Shown here in pieces: positions 22,945 through 34,160 of a stretch of 64,000 nt of DNA (within the stretch, counting starts at the first letter, position 1; every line of letters begins with the position of its first letter). This stretch comes from Bryum argenteum (taxonomy: Eukaryota; Streptophyta; Bryopsida; Bryales; Bryaceae): assembly GCA_037043015.1 (NCBI GenBank), contig CM073331.1:6707305-6771304 (forward strand), read 5' to 3'. Below the pieces are notes generated by a model. It worked only from the letters and a program-made list of their open reading frames with translations. It had not been told where the DNA came from and did not search any database. Made by a program: the position numbers and the translations under genes.

Positions 22945-24540
22945 TTGAAGTACAAGACGGAGTGGTGGCGCAATTTTACAGCTTGTGGCGGCAGGTCAGT
23001 GGCTCGTGGTGGCAAGTCTGTGGCTCACAATGTCACTCTGGCGTCATATGGCAGCAATCAGTTTGATGACAATCCCAGAGGCCACGGTACTGCAGTGAAT
23101 AAAACATCAGGCGCTTGTTATAAATGTGGGGCGCTAGATCATTGGTCATACAATTGCAAGATCACTGGCCTTGAGGAACGCATCCGTGATATTAGACTGG
23201 CAAACAACTATCAAAATTCCAACATGAATTGGCGCAAGAATTTCCATGCTCATGTGGTTGAAGAAGAAACCCATGAAGAAGCTCAAGAAGATTAAGGTGA
23301 CGATACACAAAAGAATCAAGAAATTTATGCAACGGAGTTATCGAGTGTACCTACCGCTAGCAATTGGTACTTGGACAGCGGTGCAAGTGCTCATGTCATA
23401 GGTAACCACCATCTTCTATCTGACTTACGTAGTGGACCAAAGTCACAGATTACCATTGCAAACGGTCACATTCCCCCGTAAATGCACAAGGTGCAATTAC
23501 TCTCTTTGGAAATAAATTGATCACTGGAATTCTCTATGTGCCAGGACTATACAAAAATCTTCTCTCAGTGGGTAAATTTGCAGACAATGGCCACTTCACT
23601 TAATGTGGACCTTGAAATTGCTGGATCTTTGCCAGAAATAACCCTAAAAGGGTTATCCTTACAAGATCTGGCACTTACTCAAATAGCCTATATAGACTTA
23701 ACACATCTTTGGCTGGGAACGTCGACCTCACACCACCTATCTCCCTCAATATTGCAGCCATGTCACCACCTGGTTTAACAGAACTTTGGCACAAGCGCCT
23801 TGGACATCTCAACTTTCAGTCACTTCTCAAGTTTTCTAGACAAGGAATTGTCACCGGACTTCCTTTTCTCAAGAAAGTATTAACCACATGTGAACCTTGT
23901 ATACTTGGCAAACAACATATTCAAGCTATTCCAAGACAAAGTTTTCATCAAACTTCTAAACCACTTAAATTGATTCACTCTGACTTATGCGGCCCATTCC
24001 CACATCATTCACTCAAAGGTTCCAGGTGCGTCCTCACCTTCATTGATGACTACTTTAGACACACTTGGATGTATTTTTTAGTCACCAAGGACATTACTTT
24101 TCCAACTTTTCAAAACTTTCAACACATGGTGGAGAAACAAATCTCCCTTGCCATCTCTTGTTTACGAACAGACCGCGGTGGAGAATATCTCTCCAATGCC
24201 TTCAATACCTATTGTGACCAACAGGGCATCAGAAGACATCTAACAAATGCCTCTACACCTCAATAAAATGGCAAAGCTGAGAAGAAAAACAAGCATTTAT
24301 GTGAAACCATGCGAACTCTACTATTTGGCTCAAACCTGCCAACATCTCTCTGGGAGGAAGCTGTCCAAGCGTCAAATTATATTTTGAACCGTATGCCTCA
24401 TCGCGCATTATATTTGACTACACCAATGGAGCATTTTTCAGGTCACAAACCTGATGTTTCACACCTCCGCGTATTTGGATGTCGTGCATACATTCACATC
24501 AAGATAGGTAACAAACTACAACCTAAATCAAGCAGTACAT
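22945..24540 (+). pseudogene. Copia zinc knuckle, protease and integrase remnant
   Basis: The CCHC knuckle (CYKCGALDHWSYNC) lies at about 23116-23160. The protease active site NWYLDSGASAHVIG follows at about 23360-23400. Integrase starts near 23780 with its H-H-C-C finger (LWHKRLGHLN, CEPCILGK), core aspartates (HSDLCGPF, RTDRGGEY) and the glutamate-bearing segment NGKAEKKN, which follows an in-frame TAA near 24264. The tail LRVFGCRAYIHI is recognisable and then similarity ends. At least two frame breaks and one nonsense codon are present. Confidence 0.85.
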
Positions 24541-25709
24541 GCCCGTGAGCACCTGGTCCAGAATCCAAATATAAGAAAACGAACCAAATATAAGAAAAAA
24601 TGAAGTTAGTCCGAAGTTCAACTTGGACCAACCATGAACTTGGTATAATGTCACTATGGAATCCAAACACATGTAATTGGATTAGATACAACTATGAACA
24701 TACGAAATTTCTATCACACTATGTTGCCAAACTTCAAGCAACTACAAGAAAAGCACATATGAACTAAAAAACAAGAAAAAATCAACATGACTTGATGATT
24801 CAAAACGAGATTTCAATACAACAAATACAAAGAAGAAAAACAATAGAATAACAACAAATCCAACAACATTCCATGCAGCAACAATGTTAAATCCTAAAGT
24901 GCATGTTAGATCTCATAGAGACCTACCCTAAACAAATAAAAGATGAAAATGGAAAATCCAACCGTAGGATCTTCTTTGGAGCATGGCAATTAGTATGACT
25001 ACCAAGTTGCATGCCATTTGGAGCTATGGATTTCAAGATCCATGCAAAAAAGGGGTGAAGATCACACCACCAAAACTTTCATGCAAAATATCTTTCGCCC
25101 ACTATCACAAATTGAGGATCAAGGTTTTTACTATCTACCCAAGGAGGGAGTACAGTAAACCCGCCGAGGAGTTGGGCAAAAAAAACGGCGGATGAAAAAT
25201 CAATGGGATGAAAGCGGGGCAGTGCACCAAAGACGGAGCCTCACATCCAGAATGTCGAAAAACGACACTATGGGCGCTTAAGGGTTAAGACACAAAGTTG
25301 AAAAAATTGACATCATGAAGAAAAATAGAAATTGGATGGTAGAACTCACCAGTTGCATGAAACTGCCCCACTAACGGTAACGGAAATGCCAAAATGCAAG
25401 CCACATGTCGAGGTCTTTGATTTTCTCCTCCGATGCAGCTCAGAGGATAGCCACCATGCTTTAATGGCAAGGTAATGGGACTCGAACTGTTTAGGGCCCA
25501 TCTTAGCATCCTTGTATTGCTTATAGAACAACTTGTGTTGTTGTTTGAGCTCGGGGTTGATGTAGGTGGCGGTTGGCACTCTATAGCTCAAGTAGCTTGA
25601 TGTGGGTGGCGGTTGGCTCTCTATAGCTCGGACAGCTTGATGTGTGTGGTGATGGCCTGAGGGTCTTTTGTATACCTTCAGGGAATTTTTTTTGTTTACA
25701 ACTTGTATT
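24541..25709. other. Anonymous spacer
   Basis: No gene is recognised. A minus-strand frame at 25346-25591 (about 80 codons) looks protein-like but matches no family I know. The 15-bp word tccaaccgtaggatc at 24957-24971 also occurs inside the hAT element (15821-15835). Confidence 0.4.
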
Positions 25710-25821
25710 AAGATCTACCTTCTAAGGTTCAAGATCTACCCTCTAAGGTTCAAGATCTACTCTCTAAGGTTTAAGATCTACCCTCTAAGGTTCAAGATCT
25801 ACCCTCTAAGGTTCAAGATCT
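25710..25821. repeat. 21-bp minisatellite
   Basis: Five copies of a 21-bp unit, approximately aagatctaccctctaaggtt plus one base, in tandem. Each copy contains AGATCT. Copies differ by single pyrimidine changes. Confidence 0.9.
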
Positions 25822-26767
25822 AATGCCAACAACTTCTCTCGAGCTCACCTTGTCACTACTATCCACTAACACTCACATCACACGTCCAACACCAGACCAA
25901 CATCACATCAACACCAAGTCATTGTGAATGGAGAGCTTAGAAACTCTTTTACTTGCTTAATCCATTGCATACACTCTTACCCTAGAATTTCAGCACTCTA
26001 CTACTAAGAGGAGGGGAAGAGAGAGAGAGATAGAGGGAGAGAGAGCCTCTTAGTGAGGCTAAGAGAAGAGAGGTGCATCACCCCAAAAGAGAGAGGGAAA
26101 AATGAGAGAGGGGCGGCCTTCCAAGGCCACCCCATTCTACTCCAACCCTAGTCATCCAACATAAGTTCTGTCCAACCTGTCAACCTTCATCCAAGGCCTT
26201 CCTAATTCACCTAAAGTAACCTAATTCTACCCCTCTAAGGGCTGGTCCTACCTTTTACCACTGTAAAAACACTCTATCAACTTAATCCTACCAATTCTAA
26301 TCCCTACTACTTGTTTTATAATCTTAAACTCAAGGTCTTCTTTTCTTTTCTCCACACGTCTTCATTTTCTCCAACACATCATCGCCAATATTTTCTTCAC
26401 ATCATTGCCAATATTTTCTTCACATCATCTTCATCTTCATCTTCATCTTTAATTCTTCTTCAATCCAACTCCAATTAATCTCAAAGTCTCTTCAATCCTT
26501 GATCTTCAATTTTCCTTCAACTCAACTTTCCTTTTTGAATGAAGTATTTTAAAGTCGGTTCAACAATTAGCTTCACTCCACTCCTACCACTTGTTCTAAT
26601 TGGTACAATCAATCCTTCTATTTGGCTTAACGGCTAAAATGAACTATTTCCTAACTATTAATCTTAATTCTCTCTCAAATTATCATAATAATGACATAAT
26701 AATGACTAAGTGAGCCATAATCCAACTCGTAGACGGTTGGGATGGCTCACAGGGGTCTGTCGAACTC
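25822..26767. other. Spacer with GA- and CT-rich tracts
   Basis: It contains a GAGAGA tract (about 26005-26115) and TCTTCATCTTCA-type pyrimidine runs. No gene was seen. Confidence 0.5.
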
Positions 26768-28230
26768 AACAGACCCTATCAGCTGATTTTTTGTATACGA
26801 CTTGTGTGTAATGAATCGTGTGGATGTGGTTGTTTGAGCCCTTCTAACGAGTTTGGGTCATGTTGGGTGGCGAGCAGTAGGGTCACGTGGTCACGGTAGT
26901 GGTGCCAGTGATGGGGACGTGTGGCGGGAGAGGTCATTGGTGATGGCCCGGGGATATGACAGATCTGGCAGACCCTCTAAGCTAGTTTTTTCTTAACAAC
27001 TTGTGTGTGTATTAGATCGTGTGGACAAGGTTGTTTGAGCCTTCGTAACTCCCTTTGGATTTAATTTCTGTAGCCTGCGACGTCCCCTCTCATCGCGTGA
27101 GGGGTGTCGCAGGAGGGCCTCACGTTCGTGAGGAGTGCCGCAGAAGGGACTCACGGAATCTCACCGCGAAAGACCCGGCCCTTAATTAAATCACTATTTC
27201 GAGTGGTGAGGCTTTCATTTTCAAAGATCAAAAGCTTTTAAAAGTTATGACAGTCGATCACAGTCAATGCTGCATATTTAAAATGTGTGTTTTGATGGAT
27301 GATTGGCCAAAGTTTATGAACAAAACTCAATGTTGATTCAGTACGTGAAATGGATTTTTTCACCAATCTGAACAATTATTGGTAGTCAACCTTCACCGAA
27401 AGTCCAAAACTAACCAAAATTGCAACTTCTACTACATGCTAACTGAAATTGACAAACTAACTCCACTCTAAACTAATGAGTCGTTGTAGGTGCTCGTCCT
27501 ATGTAGTCGCCCTAGGCACTTGTACTTCGCTCAGCATTTTTCCTTTTCACGTGTGTTACCCTGCACACAAAGGAACCTGTAGCAATGAAAATCCAATGAT
27601 ACATGCAACTCCTAATCCAAATCACCGAACTCACTACACCATTCCACATTCGTACAAATGATGAATATTATTGAAATTTTACAAGAATCGAATATGATAT
27701 GTGTAATTCCAAAGATCTAAGAGCTTAAATGTAATTACCTGTAATTGCCCAACCAACGTAGACAAAAGTGCCGGATCAATCCCTGATCTAAACATAGCTT
27801 GACCGTCAGATCCACGTGGACGGCTCAGATTAAATCCCAACGGAGTTACGCTGTAAGAGCCCCGGCCTTGTCGGGCCTCACGGGATGTGGTTCTTCCTCG
27901 TCGGGTCGGGCAGGCCCTACCCCTCCTCGTCAGGACCTCACATCCCGTGAGACCCTCGAGGCAGGGCCTCTTACTGTACATGGTGAGTTTTAGTGCTCCA
28001 TGGTGGTGAGCATTGGGGTCACGTAGTCACCACAATGGTACCCGTAACGGAGGGAGGTGATCGGGGGAGGTAACTGGTGACAACATAGAGGTCGGTTGGA
28101 TCGGACACACCCTCTGGGCAATTTTTTTGTTCATTACTTGTGTGTATATTGGGTCATGTGAATGTGGCTGCATGAGCCTTCATGGCGAGTCTCGGTGCTC
28201 CAAGGTGGCGGGTAGTAGGTTCACGTGGTG
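26768..28230. repeat. About 200-bp repeat family, interrupted
   Basis: Units share CAGACCCTCTAAGCTAG-like starts, AACTTGTGTGTGTATTAGATCGTGTGGA and GGGTCACGTGGTCAC blocks. The unit starts at about 26771 and again at about 26971, so the period is 200 bp. Two further partial units lie at about 27980-28230. The stretch 27056-27975 has a different composition and appears to be inserted in the array. Confidence 0.7.
27853..27974. repeat. Imperfect long hairpin
   Basis: Arms at 27853-27889 and 27939-27974 (gtaagagccccggcc... and ...gggcctcttac) are inverted copies about 85 percent identical around a 49-bp loop. This is foldback or MITE-like. No target duplication was identified. Confidence 0.7.
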
Positions 28231-30640
28231 TTAAACCCTATTTTATAGATATCTTTATCTCAGTTACCATTGGCACTATTAACAATTGGTAGTTACTGTT
28301 GGCATTATTATCAGTCGGTAATTACCACGGTAGTTTTTCATGTTTATTGAGACAAATAGATCTGAGATAAGATCTTTTTACCTTTTGTAAATAGATCATA
28401 CCTAACGGTCACATCTGAGTTTTGAATATAAAAGGAATCATGCCCACTCCTTTCACAAGTGAGTTTTTTTCCAATTCTTTCCCATCATTGCTACCGGTCT
28501 CTTCTTGTTATATTTCGTGATTTTTTGTACTTGATCAAAGGTATTGAGTGAGTAGTCGGACGTGAGAGTACGTGAGTAGTTAGTATTCGGTAGTAGAAGT
28601 GGGCGACATCTCCCTCGAGGATGGGAAGTTAGATTACCTTCATGTAGGCTCGGTCGTACTGTCAGTACTGAGTACCGACCTAGCCTATGTTATCCTCGTT
28701 AAACCTTCCTGAATTCTTTGCTTATCATAAACACACGGTTTGCCACCTCGATCTGACCACACTACTTGGTGAATAGATCAATGAGCAAGTACAAGTAGAA
28801 GTTAATCCCTTCTTATTAAACATAGTTTTGTAGGTTTTTACCTTAGTTACCGTTTGTATAGTTACTGGTCAGTAATTACCACGATAGTTTTTCAGTTTTA
28901 CCAAACAAGATAGATCTGAGATTAGACTTTTACCTTTTGTTACCGATCTGACCTTAACGGCTAGATCTGAGTTATGATATAAAATCAAGCATACCTTCTT
29001 CTCTCACCATTGAGGCAAAAAGAAGTTGATCATGTTCAGATGAAAGTTTCTTCTCCCACATTAGTCTAGCACTTTCGCTGTATCTTCCCTTTGTCATTTT
29101 CTGACGTATGAAGCTTATCTCGGAAGTATTGAATGAGTAGTCAGAAAAGACAGAGTAACAAGGTGCAAGCATGGTAAAGTGAGCAATTGGGTGACAACTT
29201 TTTGGTACTTTTAAAAATAAGAAAGTGCATGCAAAATCTGAAATTTCAATGAAAGTGATGTATAAAATGGTTTTAGTTAACTTTTATCTCATATCTAAAT
29301 ATTTAAAAAGTTTAAAACATTTAATGCAATTGAAATTGTTTGAGTTCAATGTATAAAAGTGGTTCAAAAGTTCAAGATTCATTTTTATCTCTTTGATCAA
29401 ATTTTGGTATTTTAAATCATTAAGTTTCAAATTTTGTTTGTTCAAAATTGTTTATCACATAGAAATTAAGAAACGGTATTTTTTTTGTCATCACTTTTCT
29501 TACTTTTTGGCTCACTTTGACCTCACTTTACAAAACTCCAAAACAACCCAGTCAAGAAAAGTGCAATGGCACATTTCATGTAGATTTGCCACTTGCATGT
29601 GCACATATTAGTAGATATACTTGCTTTCTAGAAGACAGTGGTTGGAGCCAGATTAATACCTCACCATTTTACAACCCACTTCCTACCCATTGATGAGAAT
29701 CACTTCATTTTCTTCTACAAAATGACCTTCAATTGCTCACTTTACCATGCTTGAACACAACAGTTGATTGTTCCTCGATCTGGAGAGAGAACACTAGGTA
29801 CTTTCTATGCTCGGTAGGACAGACAGTACCGAGATAACTACCGAGTTGTCCTTCTTTTTGTTATCCCTTCCATTCTCATACAGTGAGGACGAAGCACAAC
29901 TCACCCTTCGACAATCTATGTTGTGGTAGAATTCGCTCCAAGTTACCACTTCCCTCAGATACTGATTGGTTACTCCTTTACCATTTGGCTTCTACCTACT
30001 CGGATTACTGATAAAAGGGTTATCAGAGTAAAGAGGGATCGCCAAATGGTAGAGGAATAACCACTCAGTAACCAAAAGAACGGATTAACCTCTATTGGTG
30101 CTTGCTCACTGATGTTATTTACCAAGTGGTGAAGTTGAATCCAAATGGTAAATTGCACATCAATAGTAAGTGAGGAGTTCTGAAGGGTTTAACAAGGATG
30201 AATATAGTCTAGGTCGGTTCTCGGTAATGACAATACGACCGAGTCTTTAGGAAGGTAATCTAACTTCCTATCCTCGGAAGGAAGTATCACCTACTTCTAT
30301 TATGGAATACTATCTACTCACATACTCTAACATCCGACTTCTCACGCAATATTTTCGTTCAAATACAAGAAATTAAAAAATACAAGAAAAGAAGGTTGGT
30401 AAGAATGATAGGAAAGAAATGGGGAAAACTCCTCTTGCCAAAGGAGTTGGCTTGCTTCCTTTCATATTCAAAACTCATATGTGGCCGTTAGGGCAGATCT
30501 ATTTATAAAAGGTAAAATATTTTATCTACATGTCTCCGTAAACAAGAAAACTACCACTGTAATTACTAACTGATAACACTGCCAACGGTAACTGAGATAA
30601 AAAAACCTACAAAACAGGGTGTAAAAATTATCCCTTTACC
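28231..30640. repeat. Three LTR-like copies, one inverted
   Basis: Copy 1 (about 28231-28800) and copy 2 (about 28812-29165 continuing after 29753) are on the plus strand. Copy 3 (about 30060-30640) is inverted. All share blocks such as ctcagttaccgttggca, ggtaattaccacggtagttt and agatctgag. Copy 1 has a TATA-like word at 28427-28434, which is degenerate in copy 3 and absent from copy 2. This looks like a family of LTR or promoter-bearing repeats of about 0.5 kb. No coding frame was found, so class is uncertain. A further hairpin lies at 29966-30062. Confidence 0.65.
29166..29753. mobile_element. MITE-like element
   Basis: Perfect 24-bp inverted repeats at 29166-29189 and 29730-29753 (core atggtaaagtgagcaatt) bound 588 bp of AT-rich, non-coding DNA. 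The element interrupts copy 2 of the surrounding repeat family. No clear target duplication was seen, so the superfamily is left open. Confidence 0.8.
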
Positions 30641-32484
30641 AATAACAATCTTGTAGGAGCTCTCAAGCTTGGGAGCCTCCTTCATCGCTCAATTGCCCTA
30701 CTTGATGCAAATAAGCAGATCATTGCCCTCAACCCTTGTCTCTTTGCCGTCACTCTTCAACTCTGTTATTTATGATCCCGATTTTAAACACTTTTACTTC
30801 CTGTCTTTCCAACAATAGAAAGCAACAACTTTAAAAAGAAGCTTCTGAAGACTTTTACTTTCCATATTCTCGCTGCTAGGAATTGGAAATCCAAAACTAA
30901 ACATCCTTAGATCAGGGTTATAAACAGAAGAATGAAAGATATGAGACCTCACAAAAATCTAAAATTTATTACACCAATATAAAAATTATAAAGAATTTGT
31001 AGACAAACCTTTATTGGAAAATAAAATAAAAAATAAAATTCTTGAAGCAAGTGCTATTCACAATGTGTAGGAAAACTCGAGTGCCGTAGTTTTACCCTAG
31101 GATCGGCAAAATAGTGCCTAGTAATTAATTAAATCTCTTCTAAATTTTAGGCAGAATTGTCAAGGAATTATTAAACTATTGGGCAATTTGAGATTATTTC
31201 ACAAATTAAGGAAGATCTCACATGAATGTGTGAAAGATTTTGCATGATTTTGAATTCATTTTTTGATATTTTAGGCATATTGATCCAATAATTTTCAATT
31301 TAACCTGAATTTTTCTCCAATTAATTATTTTATGCCGATCCTTGGATAAAATTACGGTATTCATAGTGTTATAGGAAATTTCATAAGGTTTGATCAATTT
31401 AAACATGTAGTCTTATAGATAAAATATAAATCTTAACATGATCTTCAAATTTTTGTGCCTATTTCATATGATTTTTTAATGTGCTTTCAATGATGGTACT
31501 CTCAAATTCTAATTCTTTGTAAATAATAAGATTCGTTTTTAACATTTTAATGAGTGCATTGAAGATGGTTTAACATTTAAAGAGGTAACATTTGACCCCT
31601 AAGTGCATGAACTAATAATAAAAATAGCACTCCAAACCTTCATAGCAAAAATAGAACTTCTTATGTCCATCAAAACCATCCAATTTTGTAAGGCAAACTT
31701 CTTCTTTCCATCGCTATGGAACATGATTCCTTTCTAGAAGCTTGTACTGATTTATTTGAAGTTTAATGAGATATGGGAATGGACACTTTACTTCAAAACA
31801 AGCACTTAGGGGCCGACTGTAGATCCTAGAACATCTAGAGGTGGCCTGTTCACACCTGTCATAGTTCATGCCTTAGCATTTGGGGATATTTGGATTTAAT
31901 GAGGTGTGCCACTCCAGAGTGACTCCATTCTTTTCATGTGAATTTAGAGTGACAGGGAGAGGTTGGTAAGGTAATTACACTTCCAGGGCTCATGTGTGTG
32001 AGAGATCATTCTAGTGTGGTAAGATCATAGATCATCGCATCACCTTTCCTTTACCCCGGGGATATGTTTCTGCTCGCTCTACTGCTGCACACACAAGGAG
32101 TTCAGGACTGTTAACGTGTGCACTTCTCGGTTGATATCCGTGCTATACTGAGGTGATACTATTATGATACACGCGTAATACCCGCGTCGTACTCAGGCGG
32201 TCATGTTGTGAAATAGACAAGAATACAATATTGTAAACCAGTGTGGGCTGCTTGTGACAAGATTTCTCCCCGTAGTTATGTATCAGGGGGTTGTTCTCAA
32301 AATGTTTGTAATTTTTCTGTCTTTGGTGTTGATGGCTTGGTTGGGAGCCTCTCGAGAAGAGTTCTAGCAGTCGGGTTTTCAAGAAGGACCACAAATATCC
32401 GACTCGTGGCAACTAGTGGGTTCTCAGGCGAAGGTAGTGAGCTTGGACCTAAACCCTAAAGTTGAGAGATGAAGTGATGAAGTG
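30641..32484. other. AT-rich spacer upstream of the OSB-like gene
   Basis: No gene is recognised up to about 32240. The frame at 32241-32459 could be leader sequence of the next gene but has no recognisable domain. Confidence 0.4.
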
Positions 32485-33889
32485 ATGAAGATGGCTTCGC
32501 ACTCGAAGATGCTGGGTGCACGGATGCGTGCATGGGCATCTTCTTGGATGCAGGTAGGATCCCGACTCCAGCATTGCGCATACCGTGTTCGTTTGGAATT
32601 AATCTAGTCATGTCCATAACATAACAGATGGGAGTTTGTTGCAGACTTCGTGGGTCATGTTCTCGCTCCGTCATGGAGGAAGAATCGAGGGAAGAAACCG
32701 GTGTTCATCATCGATTCGGAAAGGAATATCTACAGATGCCCATGCTTCAGGTATAATTCAACTTTCAGATTTGAGCTGTAATGGACAGTGGTGGATTTGA
32801 TTTGTCTCCACGATAGTGGCTTATTTCAACTCCTGGACGGTGTGCTAATTAAGAATGAACGAGTAGGTTCAAAGTGCTGAAAATTTGTATGTCTGGTGGT
32901 ACAATGTTTAACAATCTGCAGAAGGTATCATTGCTTATTAGAAACAACTTGACTAACATAAAGATGAGGATATACATCTGTATTTGGAGTAAGTGACTCA
33001 TAAGGAGACCTTTTGGTGAAACCCTAACATATTCTTCATTTCTTAGAAGTAATCTGTTTTCTTTCAGCTCACGCTGTACCCGTTGTGCTCCAAATTTGTT
33101 CCTCAAGAGAACGAGGCTGATGTCGGTGTTGTTTGTTGTCTTCGACTCAGGGGAAGCTCAGACAAAAGAACAACTTTGGAAGGAGTATTTTGCAGATCCC
33201 TCCCAGTGGTGGGACAATAGGGTTGCTAAGGTATCACCAGAAGTAATATAGTTGTTTGATGATAGAAAGTCGTTCATGACAGACTTGGATCAAGGTTTAG
33301 GGTTGTAGGAGGGCTTTAGTGACTCAGTAAAGCAACATATGTACTATTGGCTCCCTCGAATGTTTTGTGGTGAAGCCTCATTCTTTGCAAACAATTGACC
33401 TTTAGTTGTTGCAGGTTAAGAGCTGTTCTTCTTGTTCGTTTGGCAGTTTTTATGTAGGGGTTGGATCGTTGGGCACAAATTCGTTTTCAGTCAAAATATC
33501 CAACTCTGACCGTGGGGTTGGAATTGTTTTGGTGTCTTTAGATCAATCCTAGATCACCCGATTTTAGGCATAAAGCGTCAAGAAAAGCACTCTGGCTAGA
33601 TGGCTGGTCTACTCCACTATGGGCAAAATTGGTGATTGAAGGGGAATTGCAACCTCCTGTTGGCCATCGCACCCAAAGTCCTCTAGACACTGCACTACCA
33701 AATAGGTATACTTATTTCTTCAAACCGAATTTTATGAATAATGAACAGAAACTACAGACACTATTTTATAACTTGTTGTCGATCGTGGGCAAATGTCTGT
33801 GTTTTAAGAGAAGTTCAGATGACGATTGGTTTCAAGCAAAACGTGCTTCGTTTCCATTAGGCTGGAGTGAAGTGAGCTGGATTGTCTAA
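32485..33889 (+). CDS. OSB-like organellar single-strand-DNA-binding protein gene (exons approximate)
   Basis: Two exons carry the OSB-specific PDF motif. Exon 33151-33230 encodes LWKEYFADPSQWWDNRVAK and ends at a good donor. The next exon starts at 33542 after ...tgtctttag and encodes NPRSPDFRHKASRKALWLDG and WSTPLWAKLVIEGEL. It is open to 33889, with a possible donor at 33705. Upstream, exons 32485-32553 and 32645-32750 join in frame into an arginine- and serine-rich start (MKMASHSKMLGARMRAW) resembling a mitochondrial or plastid transit peptide. OSB proteins bind single-stranded DNA and restrain recombination in plant organelle genomes. The OB-fold (SSB) domain normally before the PDF motif was not found, so the gene may be incomplete or have an exon I missed. 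It lies just upstream of a PPR gene. Confidence 0.7.
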
Positions 33890-34109
33890 GAAATGTTATT
33901 TAGAATAATGATTGCAATAATAAAATCTGAAACTTCCAGCTTTAATTGGTATATTGAGCTAATTGTGTGTACAGCACATGCTGCTCTTGCCTCTTCCTTT
34001 TATGATGTATTGTTTTTAAAGAAAAAATGGAATGTAATAGTTCTCATGAACAACCATTTGATGAGGCAGGCCACCCAAGAACAATGGGAGAGGGAACTCT
34101 CAACCTACT

Positions 34110-34116
34110 TATAAAA
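34110..34116 (+). promoter_or_regulatory. TATA box of the PPR gene
   Basis: TATAAAA lies 45 bp before the ATG at 34161, which would give a very short leader. Confidence 0.5.
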
Positions 34117-34160
34117 GAGAGTCGAGGCAGAGTGTTCAAGTTGATTATCCTACTCTGCAC

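Larger units (their letters stand above)
21124..24540 (+). mobile_element. Truncated Ty1/copia retrotransposon
   Basis: Copia-type gag, zinc knuckle, protease and integrase occur in order on the plus strand. The sequence stops before reverse transcriptase and RNase H, and no 3' LTR is found. A candidate 5' LTR of 280 bp (21124-21403, TGTTGG...TCA) precedes a degenerate initiator-Met primer site. Stops and frameshifts mark it as dead. Its limits are approximate because no second LTR confirms them. Confidence 0.8.

Noticed and set aside
15821..24971. Shared word tccaaccgtaggatc at 15821 and 24957
   Set aside because: Fifteen bases only, with no longer similarity around it; not enough to call a shared element.
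33629..33889. Separate 86-codon gene
   Set aside because: Its start is inside the OSB-like exon beginning at 33542, so it is part of that exon.
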